Assembly (NCBI RefSeq): GCF_907164555.1
Contig: NZ_CAJQZC010000017.1
Coordinates: 33,225 to 97,224, forward strand
Origin: Paraburkholderia saeva
GTDB taxonomy: Bacteria; Pseudomonadota; Gammaproteobacteria; Burkholderiales; Burkholderiaceae
Direction of reading: 5' to 3'
Length of the DNA stretch: 64,000 nucleotides
Position numbers and translations under genes: made by a program. The notes under the pieces were generated by a model. That model was not told the origin of the DNA, made no database searches, and worked only from the letters and a program-made list of their open reading frames with translations. Positions 25,451-34,624 of this stretch are shown in pieces. Within the stretch, counting starts at the first letter, position 1, and every line of letters starts with the position of its first letter.

Positions 25451-26281
25451 CTACGTGCGCGTCGCGCGCCCTTTCACGCGCCCGAACACGGCCGGAATGT
25501 CGATATCGGCGGTATCGATGCCAAAGAGGCCGCGTAGCGTGTCGGCGAGTTCGCTTGCATCGCCGATCTGCCGTTCGGTCACGCGTCCATCTTTCGTGCG
25601 CAGGGTGAGGCGGTCATCGAAGAGATTGGCGCGACCCTCCGGTACCACGCGCGTCACGACGAGATCGGTCGTGAAGAACGACGCGGGATACGTCGACGTG
25701 TACCAGTTGCTCACTTCGTAATCGATCCATTCGACGCGGTTCAGATCGAAGCGATACACCTTCGCCCAGGCGTCGTCCCTTTGCACTTCGAGGTCGAACG
25801 CGCCGTGCGAGGCATCCGACAGGCGGAACGGTTCGAGTGTGGTCGGTTGCGTTTCGCCCGCGATCAGGCGCAGCGGCGACGTCAGGGTTGCCGTGCCGAA
25901 GCCGACGTCGGCCATCCACGACTCGCCGTCGAGGTCGACGCGCATCAGCATGTGCGTGCGCGGCGACAGCGTGCCGGGTTCGCGGCCCCACAGCACGCGC
26001 GCGATCAGCGGTGTCACGGCGAAACCGAGTTGCATCAGCGCATGCGCGAACAGCCGGTTCTGCTCGAAGCAATAGCCGCCGCGATGGCGTACCACCAGCT
26101 TGTCGACCACATCATCCAGATCGAGCGAGACGCGGCGGCCCGTCAGCGGATCGAGGTTTTCGAAGGGAATCGCATGCGCGTGCAGACGCTGCACATCGCG
26201 CAGGACATCGAGCGTCGGCGCGCGCGGGCCGGTATAGCCAATGCGCGCGAAATAGCGGTCGAGATCGAATGAAGGGGCCAT
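25451..26281 (-). CDS. nat: Arylamine N-acetyltransferase
   Basis: This 276-residue cytosolic enzyme transfers acetyl from acetyl-CoA to arylamines and hydrazines. The catalytic triad is visible as C71 (RGGYCFEQN), H110 (SPRTHMLMRV) and D125 (MADVGFG), matching canonical C69/H107/D122. The N-terminal FDLDRYFARIGYTG and the IPFENLDPLTG motif are typical. AGGAG seven bases before the ATG at 26281 supports the start. The ICMT-like gene follows it. Confidence 0.93.
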   Translation of the reverse strand: MAPSFDLDRYFARIGYTGPRAPTLDVLRDVQRLHAHAIPFENLDPLTGRRVSLDLDDVVDKLVVRHRGGYCFEQNRLFAHALMQLGFAVTPLIARVLWGREPGTLSPRTHMLMRVDLDGESWMADVGFGTATLTSPLRLIAGETQPTTLEPFRLSDASHGAFDLEVQRDDAWAKVYRFDLNRVEWIDYEVSNWYTSTYPASFFTTDLVVTRVVPEGRANLFDDRLTLRTKDGRVTERQIGDASELADTLRGLFGIDTADIDIPAVFGRVKGRATRT

Positions 26282-26446
26282 CGGGGTCTCCTGCCCGGTC
26301 GCACTGGAATCAGAATGAGCACTGCAAGGCGTGTAGATGCAAACGCAGATGAACGTGCCGCGCAGCAGCGATCTTAACGCTGCTGCGCTACGCCCTGTGC
26401 AGCAGGGTTTGCAGCACGCGCCGCGCGCCGCATTGCCCTCACAGGA

Positions 26447-27121
26447 CTACATGCCCTTCATCGCACTCGTCGCGATCGAGGGCACCGAGATGCCGTGACT
26501 CGATGCGAACTGGACCGCTGCGCTCAACGTCGACATCAGCGATTGCAGCTGCCCAGGCGCGGATTGCGCGACATACTCGGCCGCCTGTGCTGTCTGTGGA
26601 TTGAGCCCCGACTGCAGCAGCGAAGTCGGGTTCAACTGGCCCACGCTGCCGAGCTGCGACTGCAGGCCCGAATACTGGCTCACGCCCTTGCCAAGCGACG
26701 AGAGTCCATCCGTGAAGGCCTGCTTGTTGACAGGCGTGCTGGACGACGCGCCGCCGCTGAACGCCTGGGTTAGCGACTGCGACAGCGACTGCTGCGTGCT
26801 GCCCACCTGCGAAAGCGTGCTCGCCGAGGGCACGCCGCCGCCAAGGAGACCCGCGGCCTGTTGCGCCTGCCCCGCCGCACTGCTCATACCCATCGCCGAA
26901 GCGAGACTCGACTGCCCGCTCAACACCTGCTGGTTCGCACCGACATAACTTTGCAGCAACTGCGTCACGCCACCCGAAGAAGGCGCCGCGGCGGTCGCCG
27001 CATTGCCGCCCCCGCCAATACCGAACTGCTGAAGGTTGAGCTGCGCATGGGCCGCTTCGCCGGCGAGGAATCCGGCACCTGCGATCAACGAAAACGACAG
27101 CGAGAGGATGCGTTTTTTCAT
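26447..27121 (-). CDS. DUF2501 (YjjA-like) secreted low-complexity protein
   Basis: This 224-residue protein has a Sec signal peptide (KKRILSLSFSLIAGAGFLAG, cleavage near AHA-QL), then a Ser/Gly/Gln/Ala-rich mature chain. The C-terminal region (AAEYVAQSAPGQLQSLMSTL and VPSIATSAMKGM) resembles the DUF2501 family. It is probably periplasmic; its function is not known. The start at 27121 follows AGGAG at seven bases; an ATG nine codons upstream is less likely. It diverges from the iron-associated cluster across an AT-rich 531-base region. Confidence 0.72.
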   Translation of the reverse strand: MKKRILSLSFSLIAGAGFLAGEAAHAQLNLQQFGIGGGGNAATAAAPSSGGVTQLLQSYVGANQQVLSGQSSLASAMGMSSAAGQAQQAAGLLGGGVPSASTLSQVGSTQQSLSQSLTQAFSGGASSSTPVNKQAFTDGLSSLGKGVSQYSGLQSQLGSVGQLNPTSLLQSGLNPQTAQAAEYVAQSAPGQLQSLMSTLSAAVQFASSHGISVPSIATSAMKGM

Positions 27122-27489
27122 GTCTATCTCCTGACAGTGGCCTTGCATGGCCTTTCACGGCCATCGTGCGCTTCGACATCAGTTAGATGGCGGCGTTCGG
27201 TCGCCTGGCCATCCGGCTGATGCAAAGCAAAGAAGACACAAAGGAGTTTCAGCGCCACCACGCTGCCCGTGCCAATATTTTCGTCTGACATAAACCTTGA
27301 TTGCAGTTCCTCAGATTCATCTCATTCCGTCTGACGAATATCGGCAAATTAACGCTCCAATATCGGGCAGCCATTATCTTTTAAACACCAACTTCTTTCT
27401 ATTTCATTACGTTGTTATTTCTTAACAATAACGCCTAAATGGTTTCTATCGCACTCCGTAAATCTTTTGTATCAATATAAGTAATCTTT

Positions 27490-27540
27490 ATGCGAATCAT
27501 TCTCATTTGTGTTGACTGTTAAATCCGGCGTGCGTACGAT
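27490..27540 (+). promoter_or_regulatory. Fur box plus sigma-70 promoter of the iron-associated cluster
   Basis: The 19 bases at 27490-27508 (ATGCGAATCATTCTCATTT) match the beta-proteobacterial form of the Fur box. Directly after comes a -35 TTGACT (27512-27517), a 17-base spacer and a -10 TACGAT (27535-27540), with the porin ATG at 27653. The layout suggests repression of the downstream cluster when iron is plentiful. The remainder of the 27.12-27.65 kb intergenic region is unusually AT-rich and has no other gene. Confidence 0.7.
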
Positions 27541-27652
27541 TCAAGACATCCGCAGTGCGTCATTTCGTCGACCGCTGCTGCGATCTGATTGCCGGCATTC
27601 GCGTTTCCCGCCTTTAAAGATCGTCACGCAAATACCAACGAAAAGGATTTCG

Positions 27653-29170
27653 ATGAAGCTCGCCCGGTCCATCCGGCTCGCTCGTGCGGCACGTGCGCGT
27701 GCAGAAGCCCCGTCGCGTGTTTGCGCGATGCGTGTCCCGCCCCTTCGCAGGGCGGCCTTCTATACAGCGTTCGCATTGGCAGGCATGACGGGCAGCGCGG
27801 CCTATGCCGCGGCCAGTCCCGATGCCACACCCGAAGCGCCCGAAGCCGACCTGAATATTCAGGCGCAACCCGCGGGTCAGTGGACCGGGGTATGGACACG
27901 CGAAACCCTGCTTGGCGATATTGGCGGCCTGCGTCCGTGGCTTGGTAAATACGGTGTGACATTCGGCCTCACCGAAACCAGCGAATATCTCGCGAACCTG
28001 CGCGGCGGTCTCGCGCGCGGCGGCGATTACGACGGTTTGACGACCGCCACCGTGCAGGTCGATACGCAAAAAGCGTTCGGTCTGCCAGGCGGTTTGTTCA
28101 ACGTGAGCGCGTTGCAGATTCACGGCCAGAATCTGAGCGAAAACAAGCTTGGCACGTTGAATACGGCGAGCGGTATCGAGGCGCAGGCCACCACCCGTCT
28201 GTGGGAGTTGTGGTATCAGCAGTCGCTGCTCAACAAGAAACTCGACATCAAGATCGGTCAGCAAAGTATCGACCAGGAATTCATGACGAGCCAGTATTCC
28301 GCGCTCTTCGTGAACACGATGTTCGGCTGGCCGGGCGTGCCTTCGTATGACATGCCGTCGGGTGGCCCGGCGTATCCGCTGGCGGGTCTCGGCGTGCGCG
28401 TGCGCGGACAGATCACGCCTTCGTTGACGGCACTGGCCGGTGTATTTTCGGGCGACCCGCTCGGCAACAATCCGGACAACCTGAGCGGCACAAACTTCAA
28501 CCTGCACAACGGCGCGCTCTTTATCGGCGAGTTGCAGTACGCGATCAACCAGCCGGCCGACGGCGAAATGGTCGGCATGAGCCAGAGTGGTTTGCCCGGC
28601 ACCTACAAGATCGGCTTCTGGTACAACAGCGGCAGCTTCGACGACCAGCGCTACGACAATACCGGTGTGCCGCTCGCGAACACGACGCTCTCGACGGGCG
28701 TCCCGCAGTCGCATCGCGGCGACTACAGCTTTTACGCGGTCGCGGACCAGATGATCTGGCGTCCCGACCCGGACGAACCGCGCAGCCTCGGTGTGTTCAT
28801 GCGCGTGATGGGCGCGCCGGGCGACCGCAACCTGATCAGCGGCAGTGCCAATCTCGGCCTCGTGCTGAAGGCGCCATTCGCCGGTCGCGACGACGACTCC
28901 GCCGGCATCGCGTTGACCTGGATTCAGGTCGGCAGTCACGCCCGCGGCTTCGACCGCGACAGCCTCGCATTTACCGGCGGCCCGTACCCGATCCGCAACA
29001 GCGAAACCGTGCTGGAAGCGACCTATCAGTATCAGGTCACGCCGTGGTGGCAACTGCAGGCCGACGCGCAGTACACGTTCAACGCCGGCGCCGGTCAGAA
29101 CCCGAACGACCCGACCCAGGCGCTGCGCAATACGTTTGTGATCGGCGTGCGAACCAACATCACGTTCTGA
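27653..29170 (+). CDS. OprB-family carbohydrate-selective porin
   Basis: This 505-residue outer-membrane protein has a long N-terminus with a signal peptide ending near SAAYA-AA, then the OprB-type opening WTRETLLGDIGGLRPWLGKY and repeated beta-strand segments (GLTETSEYLANLRGG, ATTRLWELWYQQSL). It ends in Phe as porins do. AAGGA lies six bases before the ATG at 27653; an earlier in-frame ATG at 27509 overlaps the promoter. OprB porins usually pass sugars, so placement behind a Fur box and before DyP and ferric transport genes is unusual. It may admit an iron chelate such as citrate; that is inference. Confidence 0.88.
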   Translation: MKLARSIRLARAARARAEAPSRVCAMRVPPLRRAAFYTAFALAGMTGSAAYAAASPDATPEAPEADLNIQAQPAGQWTGVWTRETLLGDIGGLRPWLGKYGVTFGLTETSEYLANLRGGLARGGDYDGLTTATVQVDTQKAFGLPGGLFNVSALQIHGQNLSENKLGTLNTASGIEAQATTRLWELWYQQSLLNKKLDIKIGQQSIDQEFMTSQYSALFVNTMFGWPGVPSYDMPSGGPAYPLAGLGVRVRGQITPSLTALAGVFSGDPLGNNPDNLSGTNFNLHNGALFIGELQYAINQPADGEMVGMSQSGLPGTYKIGFWYNSGSFDDQRYDNTGVPLANTTLSTGVPQSHRGDYSFYAVADQMIWRPDPDEPRSLGVFMRVMGAPGDRNLISGSANLGLVLKAPFAGRDDDSAGIALTWIQVGSHARGFDRDSLAFTGGPYPIRNSETVLEATYQYQVTPWWQLQADAQYTFNAGAGQNPNDPTQALRNTFVIGVRTNITF

Positions 29171-29248
29171 CGCTGACCTTACTTAACCGAACCTACGCAT
29201 TCGATCATGACGGAATCCACGTTTTGCGCGAGCGGCACGGAGATATAC

Positions 29249-30409
29249 ATGACCTACCCCACGCGCCAGGCAGCACGCCGCACAACGGGCACTGCTCGCG
29301 CCACGCTCACCGCTCTTCTGACGTTCGGCGCGCTGTTTGCCGCAGGCGCGGCACACGCCGAACCGAAGGGTTTTCTCGAGACGTTGAAGCATCACGAGAC
29401 GCTCATCAACACGGTGCCCGACAACGGTGACCAGAACCCGTACGCGGTTGTCGTCGCGCCCGTCTCGGCCGGAACCATCAAACAGGGGGACGTGCTGGTC
29501 GGCAACTTCAACAACGCGACGAACCTGCAGGGCACGGGCAGCACGATCATCAACTATCACCCCGACACGAAGCAGATGACGACGTTCGCGATCGTGCCGC
29601 GCGACCTGAAGGCATGTCCGGGCGGCATCGGTCTGTCGACTGCGATGACGATGCTGAAGTCGGGCTGGGTGATCGTCGGCAGCACGCCGAGCAATGACGG
29701 CACCACCGGCACGAAAGGCGCCGGCTGTCTGATCGTGCTCGATTCGCAGGGCAAGGTGGCCTCGACGATCGTGAGCCCGAACATCAACGATCCGTGGGGC
29801 AACATGGCGGTCGTCGACAACGGCACGAGCGCGACGCTTTTCCTGAGCAACGCGGGCTTTGGCGTCGGTGGCGCGGACGGCACGCCGCCCGTGTTCAAGC
29901 AGGCCACCGTGCTGCGGCTCGACCTCGACATTGCGCAAGGCAAGCCGCCCGTCGTGAAGAAAGAGACGGTCGTTGGCAGCGGCTTTGGCGCGCAGGCCGA
30001 CAAGGGCGTGTTCCTCGTCGGACCGACGGGACTCGCGCTGTCGAAAGACCAGTCGCTGCTGTATGTGTCCGACGCGATCGGCAACCGGGTGACGGAAATC
30101 GACGAACCGATGACGCGCGATTCGAGCGCGGGCGTCGGCCGCCAGGTCACCGCGGACGGCCTGCTGCACCGGCCGCTCGCGATGGTGACGGCGCCCAACG
30201 GCCACCTGCTCGTGACGAACGCGCTGAATGGCCAGGTCGTCGAAATCGATCCGGTCGAAGGCAAGCAGATTTACGCACGCTGGATCGACACGGACAAGGC
30301 GCAATCGCCGCCAGGCAATGGCGACCTGTTTGGCATTGCAATGACGCCGGAAGGCGATGGTTTCTACTACGTACAGGACGACGTGAACACGCTAGTGCTC
30401 GCGAAGTAA
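29249..30409 (+). CDS. Periplasmic NHL/SMP-30-like beta-propeller protein
   Basis: This 386-residue protein has a Sec signal peptide (LTALLTFGALFAAGAAHA) and a mature chain built of repeated propeller blades, such as GDVLVGNFNNATNLQG, GAGCLIVLDSQGKV, TGLALSKDQSLLYVSDAIGN and GHLLVTNALNGQVVEIDP. The start at 29249 follows GGAG at eight bases. It ends five bases before the DyP peroxidase gene. Proteins of this type are binding or scaffold proteins with unclear function. In this cluster it may handle haem or an iron chelate for the peroxidase, which is a hypothesis. Confidence 0.75.
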   Translation: MTYPTRQAARRTTGTARATLTALLTFGALFAAGAAHAEPKGFLETLKHHETLINTVPDNGDQNPYAVVVAPVSAGTIKQGDVLVGNFNNATNLQGTGSTIINYHPDTKQMTTFAIVPRDLKACPGGIGLSTAMTMLKSGWVIVGSTPSNDGTTGTKGAGCLIVLDSQGKVASTIVSPNINDPWGNMAVVDNGTSATLFLSNAGFGVGGADGTPPVFKQATVLRLDLDIAQGKPPVVKKETVVGSGFGAQADKGVFLVGPTGLALSKDQSLLYVSDAIGNRVTEIDEPMTRDSSAGVGRQVTADGLLHRPLAMVTAPNGHLLVTNALNGQVVEIDPVEGKQIYARWIDTDKAQSPPGNGDLFGIAMTPEGDGFYYVQDDVNTLVLAK

Positions 30410-30414
30410 GCATC

Positions 30415-31713
30415 ATGGCAAACGACAACATGCCCCCATCGCGTCCGTCGCGACGCGGGTTTCTCAAGGCAGGCGGCGCCGCGGTAGCGGCGGGCGCCAC
30501 CCTCGGCGCGACGGGCGTCGCGCAGGCGGCCCAGGCCGCGCCCGGCAAAACCCATGCGGACGATCCGCAGCGCGCCGTCGAGCCGTTTTTCGGCACGCAT
30601 CAGGGCGGCATCGTCACGCCGCAGCAGAGCCACACGTACGTCGCGGCGTTCGATCTCACGACCGAAAAACGCGATGACGTGATCGGCCTGCTGCGTGCAT
30701 GGACCGACGCCGCCGCGCGCATGACCCAGGGCGCGACCGCTGGCCCGCTCGACACGCCCGAAGACAAACCCGCGCCCGATTCCGGCGATATTCTCGGCCT
30801 CGGTCCGCAGGGTCTCACGATCACGTTCGGCTTCGGCCCGGGCCTTTTCACGCAGGAAGGCCGCGATCGATACGGCATCGCGAACCGGCGCCCCGCCGCG
30901 CTCGTCGACCTGCCGCGCTTTAACGGCGACCAGCTGATCGCGCAGAAAACGGGCGGCGACCTGTACATCCAGGCATGCGCGAACGACGCGCAGGTCGCGT
31001 TCCATGCAGTGCGGCAACTCGCGCGCATGGGTTATGGCGCGATTGCCATGCGCTGGGGTCAGGCGGGCTTCCTGTCCGGCCCGCGCGGACAGACGCCGCG
31101 CAACCTGATGGGCTTCAAGGACGGAACGAACAATCCTTCGACGGCGAAACCGCCGCTGATGAACCAGTTCGTCTGGGCCAATGCCCCCGATGCGCCGTGG
31201 ATGCAGGGCGGCACGTACACGGTCGTGCGTCGCATCCGTATCACGCTCGAGCACTGGGACCAGATGGAACTCGGCTTCCAGGAAGAAGTGTTCGGCCGGC
31301 ACAAATATAGCGGCGCGCCGCTCGGCCTGAAAACCGAGTTCGACGCACTCGACCTGAAAGCCGAGGACAAGGACGGCAATCCGGTCATCGCGCAGAACGC
31401 GCACGTGCGGCTGTCGAACGAGGCGTCCAATAACGGCGCGCAGATTCTGCGCCGTTCGTATTCGTATAACGACGGCACGAATTTCTACATCGAGCGCTGG
31501 CCGCCATGGCGCCAGGAAACGGAATACGACGCCGGGCTGATCTTCATCGCGCACCAGAGCGATCCGCGTACCGGCTTCATTCCGATCAACGAAAAGCTCG
31601 CGAAGTTCGACCTGATGAACCAGTTCACGACGCACGTCGGCAGCGCGGTGTTCGCGTGTCCGCCGGGCGCGCGGCAAGGTTCGTATATCGGCGCAGGACT
31701 CTTCGAAACGTAA
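30415..31713 (+). CDS. efeB: Tat-exported DyP-type peroxidase / deferrochelatase (EfeB-like)
   Basis: This 432-residue haem peroxidase has a twin-arginine signal (SRRGFLKAGG) and the DyP GxxDG motif as GFKDGTNNP, with catalytic-type D236. The proximal-region pattern and the C-terminal IAHQSDPRTGF fit EfeB. EfeB is the periplasmic haem peroxidase of the EfeUOB ferrous uptake system and has been proposed to release iron from haem. Here efeU and efeO are absent; instead it follows a beta-propeller gene and precedes a ferric ABC importer. The start at 30415 places the Tat motif correctly; the long open frame upstream is a shadow of the propeller gene. Confidence 0.9.
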   Translation: MANDNMPPSRPSRRGFLKAGGAAVAAGATLGATGVAQAAQAAPGKTHADDPQRAVEPFFGTHQGGIVTPQQSHTYVAAFDLTTEKRDDVIGLLRAWTDAAARMTQGATAGPLDTPEDKPAPDSGDILGLGPQGLTITFGFGPGLFTQEGRDRYGIANRRPAALVDLPRFNGDQLIAQKTGGDLYIQACANDAQVAFHAVRQLARMGYGAIAMRWGQAGFLSGPRGQTPRNLMGFKDGTNNPSTAKPPLMNQFVWANAPDAPWMQGGTYTVVRRIRITLEHWDQMELGFQEEVFGRHKYSGAPLGLKTEFDALDLKAEDKDGNPVIAQNAHVRLSNEASNNGAQILRRSYSYNDGTNFYIERWPPWRQETEYDAGLIFIAHQSDPRTGFIPINEKLAKFDLMNQFTTHVGSAVFACPPGARQGSYIGAGLFET

Positions 31714-31717
31714 CGCC

Positions 31718-31766
31718 GTGCGGGCCTGAGGTTGCATGTCACGCTCATGGCGGCTCAGGCCCGCAC
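31718..31766 (+). repeat. 13-bp perfect inverted repeat between efeB and fbpA-like genes
   Basis: GTGCGGGCCTGAG (31718-31730) and CTCAGGCCCGCAC (31754-31766) are perfect complements around a 23-base spacer, beginning five bases after the efeB stop codon. No T-tract follows, so simple termination is unlikely. An mRNA-stabilising or processing stem that raises binding-protein levels is the better reading. Confidence 0.75.
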
Positions 31767-31827
31767 CGCACACAACAGATTGCACTCAGTACGCATCGAA
31801 TCAATACATCAAGGGGATACAAGAATC

Positions 31828-32850
31828 ATGGCTCAATCCTGGTTTCGCGCGCGCCTTGGCGCGTCCTGCATTGCCGCTGCACTGTCGCTGACGGTCGCGG
31901 CGCCCGCTGCGCACGCTGCTTCGATCGTGCTGTACAGCGCGCAGCACGAACAGGTCGTCGACATGCTCGCCAGGGACTTCGAAAAGGAATCGGGCATTTC
32001 AGTGAAGATCCGCAGCGGCGAAGGTCCGGCGCTCGCCGCACAGCTCGTCGCGGAAGGATCGGCCACGCCGGCCGATGTGTACTTCACGGAAAACTCGCCC
32101 GAACTGATGCTGCTCGAGGAAAAGGGCATGCTGACGAAGGTCGACCCCACGACGCTCGCGACGATTCCGGCGCGCTTCAACTCGCCGACGGGCCAGTGGG
32201 TCGGCGTGACGGCGCGTGAAAGCGTGCTCGCTTACAACACGACGAAGCTGCAGCCGGCGCAACTGCCGCCGTCGCTCTTCGATCTGACGAAGCCGGAATG
32301 GAAAGGCCGCATCGGCATTGCACCGAGCGACGGCGACTTCCTGCCGCTCGTGAGCGCCGTGCTCGCGCTGAAGGGCCAGGACCAGACGCTGCAATGGCTC
32401 AAGGGCCTGAAAAAGAACGCGCAGATTTTCGACGACGACGAAGGCGTGGTCGCTGCCGTCAACCGTGGCGGCGTCGCTGCCGGCATCATCAACAACTACT
32501 ACTGGGCGCGCCTGCACACCGAACTCGGCGACAAGGCCACGCGCAGCGCGATCTATCACTACACCAATGGCGACGCGGGCGGACTCGTGAACGTGTCGGG
32601 CGCAGCAGTGCTGAAGACTGCGAAAAACGCGGACGGCGCGCAGCAGTTCCTGAAGTATCTCGTCGGCGAACGCGCGCAGACGCTGATGGCGAAGAGCCAC
32701 GTGAGCTATGAATACCCGCTGCACGCGGGCATCCAGGCTGACCCGATTCTCAAGCCGTTCGCTGAACTGACGCCGCCCGCGCTCACGCTTGAACAGCTCG
32801 GCGACGACAGCCAGGCGGGCAAGCTGCTGCGTCAGGCGGGCCTGTTGTAA
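31828..32850 (+). CDS. fbpA: Ferric iron ABC transporter substrate-binding protein (FbpA/FutA type)
   Basis: This 340-residue periplasmic protein has a Sec signal ending near AAHA-AS, then IVLYSAQHEQVVDMLARDFE and ADVYFTENSPELMLLEEKGM, both typical of ferric-binding proteins. The paired tyrosines Y224/Y225 (INNYYWARL) are the usual Fe(III) ligands. The ATG at 31828 is chosen because the signal peptide begins there; a longer frame begins within the inverted repeat. The permease gene starts ten bases after its stop. Confidence 0.88.
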   Translation: MAQSWFRARLGASCIAAALSLTVAAPAAHAASIVLYSAQHEQVVDMLARDFEKESGISVKIRSGEGPALAAQLVAEGSATPADVYFTENSPELMLLEEKGMLTKVDPTTLATIPARFNSPTGQWVGVTARESVLAYNTTKLQPAQLPPSLFDLTKPEWKGRIGIAPSDGDFLPLVSAVLALKGQDQTLQWLKGLKKNAQIFDDDEGVVAAVNRGGVAAGIINNYYWARLHTELGDKATRSAIYHYTNGDAGGLVNVSGAAVLKTAKNADGAQQFLKYLVGERAQTLMAKSHVSYEYPLHAGIQADPILKPFAELTPPALTLEQLGDDSQAGKLLRQAGLL

Positions 32851-32860
32851 CGCGCCGCCG

Positions 32861-34543
32861 ATGAGCGAAATCGTCATTGCCGCCACCGCGGCTCCCGCAC
32901 CGGCACGTGCCACACGGCGCGCGCCGGGCGGCCTGCTGGCCGCAGCGGCACTCAGCGCATTGCTGGTGCTGCTGCCGCTGGCGTTCACGTTCTACCGCGC
33001 GACGACGTTCGGCCTCGACGACACGATCGAACTCGTGTTCAGACCGCTCGTCGGCGAGCTGTTCGTCAACACGCTGATGATCACCGTCAGCGCGACGCTT
33101 GCGTGCACTGTACTCGGCACGGCCACCGCGTGGTTCGTCGAACGCACGCATGTGCCGGGACGTCGCGTGTGGGCCGTGCTCGCCGCCGCGCCGCTCGCGA
33201 TGCCGCCGTTCATCACGAGTTACGCGTGGATGTCGATCAGCCTCGATCTGCAGGACTTTGCGGGCGCGTTGCTGGTGATCACGTCCGCGTATTTTCCGCT
33301 GGTGTATTTGCCGGTTGCCGCCTCGCTGCGCGGCATGGATCCGGCGCTCGAAGAAAGCGCACGCGCGCTCGGCTGCGGACGCTACGCCGTGTTCATGCGA
33401 GTCGTGCTGCCGCAACTGCGCCCCGCTCTCCTTGGCGGCATGCTGCTCGTGGCGCTCGGCGTGCTGTCCGAGTTCGGCGCGTTCCAGCTGCTGCGCTTTC
33501 GCACGTTCACGACGCAGATCTACGCCCAGTTCCGCACGAGCTTCGACAGCAGCGGCGCTTCGGTGATGGCGTGTCTCCTGATCGCGCTGTGTCTCGTATG
33601 TCTCGCGCTCGAATTTCGGGTGCGTGGCGGTGCGCGGTATGAGCGCGTCGATCGCGGCGCGCGCCGCGCGGCATTGCGTTACGACCTCGGCACATGGCGC
33701 TGGATCGTAACAGGCGGCTTCGCCACGCTCGCCATCGTGACGCTCGGCGTGCCGCTCGGCATGATCGGCTTCTGGCTCACGCAGGAAGGCGCCGCGGCTG
33801 TCACGCCCGCCGAAGTGTCACCTGAACTGCTGTTCAACGCGACGATGTCCTCGGTCGGTTTCGGGCTTTCCGCCGCCGTCGTCACGACGCTGCTCGTCAT
33901 TCCGCTCGCGTTTCTACTCGTGCGTTTTCCCGGACGGCTCGCGACCCTCTTCGAGCGCACCGTCTTTCTCGCGCAGGGCGTGCCTGGCCTCGTGATCGCG
34001 CTCGCCATCGTTTCGCTCGCGGTGCATGCGCTGCAACCGCTGTATCAGAGCGCCACGCTGCTCGTGGTTGCCTATGCGATCCTCTTCATGCCGCTTGCGC
34101 TCGTCAGCGTGCGCGCTGCCCTCGCGCAGGCGCAGCCGCGTCTCGAGGAAACCGCCCGCGCGCTGGGCCTGAACTGGACGCAGACGTTCCTGCGCGTGCT
34201 GCTGCCGCTTGCGGGCCCGGGACTCGGTGCGGCGGCTTCGATGGTTTTCATTTCGGTCGTCACCGAACTCAACGCGACACTGCTGCTTTCGCCGATCGGC
34301 ACACGCACGCTCGCCACGCAGGTGTGGGCCGATACGTCGACGCTTGCGTTCGCCGCCGCCGCGCCTTACGCGGCGCTTCTGGCGGCCATTTCGCTGTGCG
34401 CCTCCGGCCTGCTGTTCGCGCTGCTCGGCCGCTCGGCGCTGCTCGGGCGCGATCACAACCCCGCGTTGGGGTCGGCCTTGCAGCCTGTTTCGGAACCCAA
34501 CCCGCAGGCCGCCTCGCGGCAAAACCCTACCGCAAATCGCTGA
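32861..34543 (+). CDS. fbpB: Ferric iron ABC transporter permease (FbpB type)
   Basis: This 560-residue permease is a fusion of two homologous transport domains, as is usual for FbpB, with about 12 membrane segments. Each half has an EAA-type loop: PALEESARALGCGRYAVFMR near residue 160 and PRLEETARALGLNWTQTFLR near 425. The start at 32861 follows the binding-protein gene closely; an upstream in-frame start overlaps it and is rejected. A Pro/Gln/Asn-rich cytosolic tail ends the protein. Confidence 0.9.
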   Translation: MSEIVIAATAAPAPARATRRAPGGLLAAAALSALLVLLPLAFTFYRATTFGLDDTIELVFRPLVGELFVNTLMITVSATLACTVLGTATAWFVERTHVPGRRVWAVLAAAPLAMPPFITSYAWMSISLDLQDFAGALLVITSAYFPLVYLPVAASLRGMDPALEESARALGCGRYAVFMRVVLPQLRPALLGGMLLVALGVLSEFGAFQLLRFRTFTTQIYAQFRTSFDSSGASVMACLLIALCLVCLALEFRVRGGARYERVDRGARRAALRYDLGTWRWIVTGGFATLAIVTLGVPLGMIGFWLTQEGAAAVTPAEVSPELLFNATMSSVGFGLSAAVVTTLLVIPLAFLLVRFPGRLATLFERTVFLAQGVPGLVIALAIVSLAVHALQPLYQSATLLVVAYAILFMPLALVSVRAALAQAQPRLEETARALGLNWTQTFLRVLLPLAGPGLGAAASMVFISVVTELNATLLLSPIGTRTLATQVWADTSTLAFAAAAPYAALLAAISLCASGLLFALLGRSALLGRDHNPALGSALQPVSEPNPQAASRQNPTANR

Positions 34544-34624
34544 CGCGCACAAAATCGCCGCATAATTGCGCGCACACCTGCACATCACGACGCTCCGACG
34601 CCCCGCATTTTCTATCCGGTTCAC

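Noticed and set aside
26391..26407. CCCTG/CAGGG hairpin downstream of the DUF2501 gene
   Set aside because: Short 5-bp arms without a clear T-tract on the minus strand; insufficient for a terminator call.
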